From positions 2,480,001-2,544,000 of the forward strand of contig NZ_CP116398.1 of assembly GCF_029643245.1 (NCBI RefSeq): 64,000 bases of DNA, in the 5' to 3' direction. The DNA comes from Methylomonas sp. EFPC3 (GTDB lineage Bacteria > Pseudomonadota > Gammaproteobacteria > Methylococcales > Methylomonadaceae). This document shows positions 58,651 to 64,000 of this stretch, piece by piece; the first letter of the stretch is position 1, and each line of letters starts with the position of its first letter. Below the pieces are notes generated by a model. The model was not told the DNA's origin and did not search any database. It was given only the letters and a program-made list of their open reading frames with translations. Position numbers and translations under genes: made by a program.

Positions 58651-61388
58651 CCAGCCGTCAATCCAGAATTCTTGTCGTCGACGACACCCCGGCATCGCTG
58701 AAGCTGTTGTCGGAACTGCTGCGGGCGGAAGGCTACGAGGTCCGCTCCGCCATCGACGGCGAATTGGCACTGGAATCGGCGTTCGACAACCCGCCGGATC
58801 TGGTGATGTTGGACATCATGATGCCCGGCATCGACGGCTTCGAAGTCTGCCGTCGGCTGAAAGCGCACCCGGCCACGCGGCAAGTGCCGGTCATCTTCGT
58901 CAGTACCCTGTCGGAAACCGAAGAAAAAGTACAAGGCTTCCATTTGGGGGCGGTGGACTACGTGTCCAAGCCTTATCAGCGCGAAGAACTGCTGGCGCGG
59001 GTGCGGACCCATCTGGAAATCGAACGCCTGCGCAACCGGCTGGAAGAGGCGGTGGCGGAACGCAGCAGCCAGCTGTACCAGAGCGAGCAAAAACTCAGAA
59101 CCACGCTGGACGATTACATTTCCGCCCACACCCAATTGCACACCCTGCTGGATACCATTCCCGATCTGGTCTGGCTGAAAGACCCGAACGGGGTGTATTT
59201 GACCTGTAACCTCCAATTCGAACGCCTGTACGGTGCCGGCGAAGCCGAGATCGTCGGCAAAACCGACCACGACTTCGTCTCCGCCGAACTGGCCGACTTT
59301 TTCCGCGACAACGACCAAAAAGCAGTACGGGCCGGCAAGGTATGCGCCAACGAGGAATGGCTGGAATTTGCCGACAACGGCTACCGCGGCCTGTTCGAAA
59401 CCCTGAAAACTCCGGTACTGGACCGAAACGGCAAGTTGATCGGCGTGCTGGGTATCGCCCGCGACATTAGCGAACGCCGGGCGGCCCAGGCCAAAATCCA
59501 GCGCCACATGCAACTCTACGCCGCATTGAGCCGGTGCAATAAAGCCATCGTCCAGTCCGCCGACGAGGCAGACCTTTTCCTCAGCGTTTGTCAGGCTGCG
59601 GTGGAATTCGGCGGCATGAAGATGGCATGGGTCGGCCTGCTGACTGCCGACCGGAGCGCGCTTCGCCCATGCGCCAGTTTCGGCGAGGGCGCCGACGAAC
59701 TGCAAACCATCGACATGGCCTTGACCGCCGGCAGCACCTTCAGCCGCAGTCCCACCAGCGTTGCGATCCGCGAACAACGGCCTTATTGGTGCCAGGACTT
59801 TCAAAACGATCCGTTAACGCTGCCATGGCGAGCCCAAGCGCTAAAAGCCAATTGGAAAGCGTCTGCCGCTCTGCCCTTGCACCAGGGCGCCGGCGTGTTC
59901 GTGTTGTATGCCGACGAAGTGGACGCTTTCGACGCCGACGCCCGCGACCTGTTGCTGGAAATGGCTACCGACATTGATATTGCGTTGGACAACTTCAGCC
60001 GCCGCAGGGCCCAGCAACAAGCCGAAGCCGAAATAGAGCGGCTGGCATTTTACGACCCGCTGACCGGCCTGCCCAACCGCCGCCTGCTTTACGACCGCCT
60101 GCATCAGGCCATCGTCGCCAACGCCCGCGTCGCCAGCCACGGGGCTGCGCTCTTCATCGATCTGGACAATTTCAAGACGCTGAACGACACCAAAGGCCAT
60201 AACCACGGCGACTTGTTGCTGGTCGAAGTGGCTCGCCGTCTGGAAGACAGCGTACGCGAAGGCGACACCGTGGCCAGGCTGGGAGGCGACGAGTTCGTCG
60301 TGATTTTGAACGGCCTTAACGCCGATCCGGGGCAGGCTTCGGCCCAAACCAAAATGATAGGCAGCAAAATCCTGACGGCGATCAGCCGTCCCTACCCGCT
60401 GCAAGGCTACGAGCACCATTGCTCGGCCAGCATGGGCGTCGGCTTGTTTCGCGATCCGGATACCACGGTAGAAGAGCTGCTGAAATGCATCGATACCGCG
60501 CTGTATCAGGCAAAACGCAGCGGCCGCAACAGCATGCAGTTTTACGACCCGGCGATGCAACAAGCGCTGGAGACCAAAGCCGCGCTGGAAAACGACTTAC
60601 GCCGGGCACTGGAAGAAAACGGTTTCCTGCTCTATTTTCAGCCGCAAGTCGACCAGGACGGCAACATTGTCGGTGCCGAAGTCTTGATCCGTTGGCAACA
60701 TCCGCAACGCGGTCTGGTCGGGCCGGCGGAATTCATCCCGCTGGCCGAGGAAACCGGGCTGATTGTGCCGATCGGCAATTGGGTGGTGGATAGCGCCTGT
60801 GCCCAGTTGAAACATTGGGCGGACCGGAGCGGATTCGATAACCTGCAACTGGCGGTCAACGTCAGTGCGCCGCAATTTCGGCAGGCGGATTTCGTCGCCC
60901 AGGTCCGCCGGACGATTGCGCGTCACGGACTCTGTCCCAGCCGCCTGAAACTGGAACTGACCGAAAGCCTGGTATTGGCCGATATCGACGATACCATCGT
61001 CAAAATGCAGCAACTCAGGGAAAGCGGCGTCAGTTTTTCGATGGACGATTTCGGCACCGGCTATTCGTCGCTGTATTACCTGACCAAGCTGCCGTTCGAT
61101 CAGTTAAAAATCGACCGTTCCTTCGTGCACAATCTGGGCGTGAGCCAAAACGACGCGGTCATCGTCCAGACCATCATCGGCATGGCCGACAATTTGGGTA
61201 TCGAGTGCTTAGCCGAAGGCGTCGAAACCGAAGAACAGCTCGCCTTTCTGAAAGCCCACGGCTGCCATTTCTACCAGGGCTTTCTGTTCGGCCGGCCGCT
61301 GCCGCTGGAACAATTCCAGGCCCGGTTACAGGAAGCCAGCGACCAACCGACAAACCTCGACCTACGCGTCTTCGATAGCCGCCCCTAG
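58647..61388 (+). CDS. Receiver–PAS–GAF–GGDEF–EAL c-di-GMP enzyme
   Basis: A 913-aa response regulator with enzymatic output. The receiver (about 5–122) has Asp 56 (MLDIMMP). A PAS domain (about 160–280) and a GAF domain (about 290–450) follow. The cyclase domain has intact GGDEF at 546–550 and a canonical inhibitory site R537-EG-D540 five residues before it. The EAL domain (about 650–895) has EVL 678–680 with AVNVS, ELTES, DDFGTG, LKIDRS and EGVETE. Both synthesis and breakdown of c-di-GMP are thus possible. It is the evident cytoplasmic target of the hybrid kinase in the same operon. Confidence 0.93.
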   Translation: MTSRQSRILVVDDTPASLKLLSELLRAEGYEVRSAIDGELALESAFDNPPDLVMLDIMMPGIDGFEVCRRLKAHPATRQVPVIFVSTLSETEEKVQGFHLGAVDYVSKPYQREELLARVRTHLEIERLRNRLEEAVAERSSQLYQSEQKLRTTLDDYISAHTQLHTLLDTIPDLVWLKDPNGVYLTCNLQFERLYGAGEAEIVGKTDHDFVSAELADFFRDNDQKAVRAGKVCANEEWLEFADNGYRGLFETLKTPVLDRNGKLIGVLGIARDISERRAAQAKIQRHMQLYAALSRCNKAIVQSADEADLFLSVCQAAVEFGGMKMAWVGLLTADRSALRPCASFGEGADELQTIDMALTAGSTFSRSPTSVAIREQRPYWCQDFQNDPLTLPWRAQALKANWKASAALPLHQGAGVFVLYADEVDAFDADARDLLLEMATDIDIALDNFSRRRAQQQAEAEIERLAFYDPLTGLPNRRLLYDRLHQAIVANARVASHGAALFIDLDNFKTLNDTKGHNHGDLLLVEVARRLEDSVREGDTVARLGGDEFVVILNGLNADPGQASAQTKMIGSKILTAISRPYPLQGYEHHCSASMGVGLFRDPDTTVEELLKCIDTALYQAKRSGRNSMQFYDPAMQQALETKAALENDLRRALEENGFLLYFQPQVDQDGNIVGAEVLIRWQHPQRGLVGPAEFIPLAEETGLIVPIGNWVVDSACAQLKHWADRSGFDNLQLAVNVSAPQFRQADFVAQVRRTIARHGLCPSRLKLELTESLVLADIDDTIVKMQQLRESGVSFSMDDFGTGYSSLYYLTKLPFDQLKIDRSFVHNLGVSQNDAVIVQTIIGMADNLGIECLAEGVETEEQLAFLKAHGCHFYQGFLFGRPLPLEQFQARLQEASDQPTNLDLRVFDSRP

Positions 61389-61724
61389 CGGGGTCTTGCC
61401 GGCGGGCGTCCTAGTTCCCGGCGTTCTACGGCTTTGGTCCGGCCGGCGCGCAAACCTCACTCTCTCCCGATCCATCCCGAATTTTCATCCGCTGACGCTT
61501 GCCTTCGGCCGCGTCCGGCTCGAGCGTTCGCGCAGGAATATATTTTTGCTTGACTTATAATTGCGAATCATTATCATTTGTATCAAATGCTATTGCTTCT
61601 CTCGCGGTGGCATCTCCGCATCTTCGGTCTCGCTTGGAGCATGCGGTTTTTTAAGCCCGTTAATCCGGTGTCCTCGCTAACAGTAAAGCGGCCGCCGGGT
61701 TAGCACCCTGACAACGAGGTCTCT
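61389..61724. other. Intergenic region before the hemP–tonB cluster
   Basis: 336 bases. The first about 150 bases show no clear signal; the middle holds the Fur-type promoter; the rest is an untranslated leader of about 145 bases ending at an ACGAGG ribosome site before the 92-aa gene. Confidence 0.6.
61550..61579 (+). promoter_or_regulatory. Fur-box-like promoter for the hemP–tonB–exbBD cluster
   Basis: TTGACT (61550–61555) and TATCAT (61572–61577) are spaced 16 bases as -35 and -10 elements. The region between carries GCGAATCATTATCATTTG, close to the Fur consensus GATAATGATAATCATTATC. The promoter should be repressed under iron sufficiency. Confidence 0.75.
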
Positions 61725-62003
61725 ATGGACGAAGCCGAAACCACGGCCGGATCACAAGCGGAATTGACCCGGTTGCATGCGACCACCTGCCTGTTGATGA
61801 CTCAGTTCATCAGCGGCCGGCACTGCCCGAAACTGTCGCAGCAAATCGTCAGCCAGCTCGGCCATTTGTTATCCCATCCGCAATCACAAACGCGGTCCGA
61901 AAGCCGCGAGCTATACCAACAACTACTGATGCACTGGCAAGGAGTGACCCAACAATTGATAGACCTTAAGCAGCAACAGCGGCAAACCGCCGTTTACCAC
62001 TGA
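61725..62003 (+). CDS. Small helical protein upstream of hemP
   Basis: A 92-aa cytoplasmic protein of unknown function, mostly helical with one cysteine pair (TTCLLM and RHCPKL). A clear ACGAGG site precedes the ATG, and it is the first gene after the Fur-type promoter, so it is presumably iron regulated. Its stop is eight bases before hemP. No homologue is known to me. Confidence 0.65.
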   Translation: MDEAETTAGSQAELTRLHATTCLLMTQFISGRHCPKLSQQIVSQLGHLLSHPQSQTRSESRELYQQLLMHWQGVTQQLIDLKQQQRQTAVYH

Positions 62004-62011
62004 ACCTTGTT

Positions 62012-62188
62012 ATGAATGAGCTTAACCCTAAAAACAAAGACGTTCGAATCGCCGCCACCGTCGCCAACCGCCCGCGCCTCAGTACCCGCGAGTTGTTCGC
62101 CGCCCAGAGCGAAGTGATTATCGAGCACCAAGGCGAAGAATATCGCTTACGCATCACCAGCAACGGCAAATTGATTTTGACCAAATAA
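62012..62188 (+). CDS. hemP: Hemin uptake protein HemP
   Basis: A 58-aa protein of the HemP family, with the family core STRELFAAQSEVIIEHQGEEYRLR and the ending RITSNGKLILTK. HemP homologues accompany haem/iron uptake loci and some act as regulators of haem utilisation; the precise role here is unknown. The ribosome site is weak, so it may be translated by coupling to the upstream small gene. Confidence 0.85.
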   Translation: MNELNPKNKDVRIAATVANRPRLSTRELFAAQSEVIIEHQGEEYRLRITSNGKLILTK

Positions 62189-62264
62189 ACCGTAGTACCG
62201 CATAGCCAGCCAACCGGACGGTAGCCAGCCAAGCGTAACCAACCCACGCAATAGTCGAGGCTAT

Positions 62265-63050
62265 ATGACCGTCAATCTGTGTTTTCTACAAGCCATCGCC
62301 GTAGCAACCAGTCCGCAACGGCAACCCGCGTTCCGCCATGCCGGTTCGCAGCCGCAGCCTTCAGCATCCGGCCATTGGCTCGGTCTGAGCTTGGTCCTTG
62401 CCTTGCACATTGCCGGTCTATGCCTGATTCCGGACAGCCAGCCCGAAGCCAAAATCACGCCGCCGCAGGCCATCATGGTGAATTGGATCGCCGCACCGGC
62501 CGCCAAAGCGCCTACTCCGGCTCCGCCGCCGGCCGCCGCCCAAGCGAAACCGGAAGCGGTCAAACCCAAAGCCAAACCCTTGCCTCAGGTTGCCAAACCG
62601 AAACCGATACTGGCCACGCCCAGCGAAACCGCCTCGCCGATCAGCCTGCCGGCCGAACCGCTGCCCGCACCCGCACCCGCACGGCCGGCACCTGCCGCCG
62701 TTTCGACAGCAGAAGCCGCACCGGCCGCGGCCAAAACCAGCGAAATCGACAACAATCAGGCGCCATTGACCCTGCCCAATCTGAACGCCGACTACCTGAA
62801 CAACCCGCCGCCGGCCTACCCGCCGATCTCGCGCCAATTGGGCGAACAAGGCAAGGTCTACTTGCGGGTTTTGGTCAACGTCGAAGGCAACGTCGATCAA
62901 GTCACGTTACGCAAAACCAGCGGCCACGAACGCCTGGACGCCGCTGCGCAGGAAACTGTCAAAAAATGGCGTTTCGTGCCGGCCAAACGCGCCGAACAAG
63001 CGGTCGCCGCTTGGGTGGTGGTACCGATTTCATTCAGCCTCGAGGGATAA
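62265..63050 (+). CDS. tonB: Energy transducer TonB
   Basis: A 261-aa inner-membrane protein that transmits proton-motive energy to TonB-dependent receptors. One N-terminal membrane helix (about 37–56), a long Ala/Pro/Lys-rich periplasmic linker (about 75–165) and a C-terminal TonB domain (about 172–261, PAYPPISRQLGEQGKVYLRVLV and WRFVPAKRA). CGAGG lies five bases before the ATG. It is followed by exbB after four bases and would serve both receptors in this window. Confidence 0.93.
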   Translation: MTVNLCFLQAIAVATSPQRQPAFRHAGSQPQPSASGHWLGLSLVLALHIAGLCLIPDSQPEAKITPPQAIMVNWIAAPAAKAPTPAPPPAAAQAKPEAVKPKAKPLPQVAKPKPILATPSETASPISLPAEPLPAPAPARPAPAAVSTAEAAPAAAKTSEIDNNQAPLTLPNLNADYLNNPPPAYPPISRQLGEQGKVYLRVLVNVEGNVDQVTLRKTSGHERLDAAAQETVKKWRFVPAKRAEQAVAAWVVVPISFSLEG

Positions 63051-63054
63051 AGCC

Positions 63055-63798
63055 ATGTCGTTCAACCAAAATCTCAGTCATTTTTTGTCGCAAAGCGACA
63101 CCGTCGGCCAAACCCTGTTCGGGCTACTGCTGTTGATGTCGGTCACCAGTTGGTATTTCATCGCCGTCAAGGCCTGGCAAGGCTTGCAGGCGCGGCGAAA
63201 CAGCAAACAATTCCTGAACCAATTCTGGAATGCCGCCTCGCTGGACGAAGTGGCGCACTCGCTGCATCAACACCGCGACGACGAACCGTTTTCGCATCTG
63301 GCATACCACGCTATCAGCGCCAGCCGCCACCACGCCAAGCACGGCAAACAACGCCTGCAGGAAGCCGGTTCGGCCAGCGAATTCCTGACCCGCGCCATGC
63401 GCCGGGTCATCGACGAGGAAACCGCCAAGCTGGAATGGGGCCTGACCGTACTGGCCTCGATCGCCAGCACCGCGCCGTTCGTCGGCCTGTTCGGCACGGT
63501 CTGGGGTGTTTACCACGCCTTGATCGGCATCGGCGAAAGCGGCCAGGGTTCGCTGGAACAAATCGCCGGCCCGGTCGGCGAAGCACTGATCATGACCGGC
63601 CTGGGCTTGGCCGTGGCGATTCCGGCCGTACTGGCCTACAACGATTGCGTCCGCTCCAACCGGGTATTGCTGGCGCAACTCGACGCCTTCGCCCACGACC
63701 TGTTCGCGTTCCTGACCACCGGCTCGGCCATCGCATCCGGCGCGGCGCCGGCCAATCCCGCCCAAAAACTGACGCTGGTTAGCGTGGGAGCGGAATAA
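63055..63798 (+). CDS. exbB: Proton channel/energiser ExbB
   Basis: A 247-aa MotA/TolQ/ExbB-family inner-membrane protein. Three membrane helices occur (about 17–40, 138–165, 180–205), with the conserved [18 protein letters not shown] segment and [19 protein letters not shown]. It forms the proton-driven complex with ExbD and TonB. Its stop overlaps the exbD start by one base (TAATG). Confidence 0.93.
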   Translation: MSFNQNLSHFLSQSDTVGQTLFGLLLLMSVTSWYFIAVKAWQGLQARRNSKQFLNQFWNAASLDEVAHSLHQHRDDEPFSHLAYHAISASRHHAKHGKQRLQEAGSASEFLTRAMRRVIDEETAKLEWGLTVLASIASTAPFVGLFGTVWGVYHALIGIGESGQGSLEQIAGPVGEALIMTGLGLAVAIPAVLAYNDCVRSNRVLLAQLDAFAHDLFAFLTTGSAIASGAAPANPAQKLTLVSVGAE

Positions 63799-64000
63799 TG
63801 GCCTTCGGCAACTTCGACCAAAACAAAGCCGGCGGCCATTCGATGGCCGAAATCAACATGGTGCCGCTGATCGACGTGATGCTGGTGCTGTTGGTGATCT
63901 TCATGATCACCGCACCGATGATGACCCACAGCGTCAAAATCGACCTGCCCAAAGCCAGCAGCCAGGTGCAGCCGCCGACACCGGTCGAGCCGGTGAATCT
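63798..64000 (+). CDS. exbD: ExbD, truncated by the window edge
   Basis: The first about 67 residues of an ExbD/TolR-family protein: an N-terminal cytoplasmic stretch, then the membrane helix with [21 protein letters not shown], including the conserved proton-path Asp in LIDVML. The rest lies beyond the window. It completes the tonB–exbB–exbD set. Confidence 0.93.
   Translation, partial: MAFGNFDQNKAGGHSMAEINMVPLIDVMLVLLVIFMITAPMMTHSVKIDLPKASSQVQPPTPVEPVN

Overview
The window is ordinary bacterial chromosome, dense and GC-rich. The gene content is gammaproteobacterial: prs–tRNA-Gln–ispE–lolB, hemA–prfA–prmC, pilSR, hslVU, ubiE–ubiJ–ubiB, glnE and slyX. The protein style and the many c-di-GMP and TonB-dependent genes suggest a Methylococcales-type methanotroph such as Methylomonas. 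That assignment is inference, because no methane or methanol oxidation gene lies in the window. I see no insertion sequence, prophage, CRISPR array or integron.

Layout. 1–4.2 kb (minus strand) holds prs, tRNA-Gln(UUG), ispE, lolB and a TPR lipoprotein. 4.4–8.0 kb (plus) is the hemA–prfA–prmC–JAMM protease operon. 8.0–11.8 kb (minus) is a tight histidine kinase – cation diffusion facilitator – sigma-54 activator cluster. 12.0–13.6 kb is a phosphate-type porin behind a textbook Pho box. 13.8–17.3 kb holds an HDOD protein, a GGDEF/EAL protein with a degenerate receiver, and a small membrane-anchored protein. 17.3–20.3 kb is pilSR. 20.4–25.2 kb is sucCD–nadE plus an unknown exported protein. 25.5–27.6 kb is an ethylene-receptor-like PAS-GGDEF-EAL protein. 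27.7–31.1 kb encodes a giant protein that I tentatively call a PPi-type PEP carboxykinase. 31.5–36.7 kb is a FecI/FecR/TonB receptor/PepSY iron-uptake cluster. 37–45 kb holds cell wall, MetA, HslVU and ubiquinone genes. 45.1–47.5 kb completes the ubi cluster. 47.5–49.5 kb is a cytochrome c'-like lipoprotein with a DcaP-like porin. 49.7–52.5 kb is glnE. 52.7–61.4 kb is a TonB receptor followed by YfiR, a CHASE8-type hybrid kinase and a REC-PAS-GAF-GGDEF-EAL protein. 61.5–64 kb is a Fur-type promoter ahead of a small gene, hemP, tonB, exbB and the start of exbD.

Two themes recur. The first is iron and TonB-dependent uptake: two receptors, one FecIR pair, PepSY, HemP and TonB-ExbBD. The second is c-di-GMP signalling: three GGDEF-EAL proteins, YfiR and HDOD. 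They meet in the 52.7–61.4 kb cluster, where a TonB receptor is followed directly by what looks like a rewired YfiR/YfiN circuit. The strongest candidate for something new is the protein at 25.5 kb. Its N-terminus reproduces the copper/ethylene-binding residues of plant ETR1 at identical spacing but carries a c-di-GMP output.
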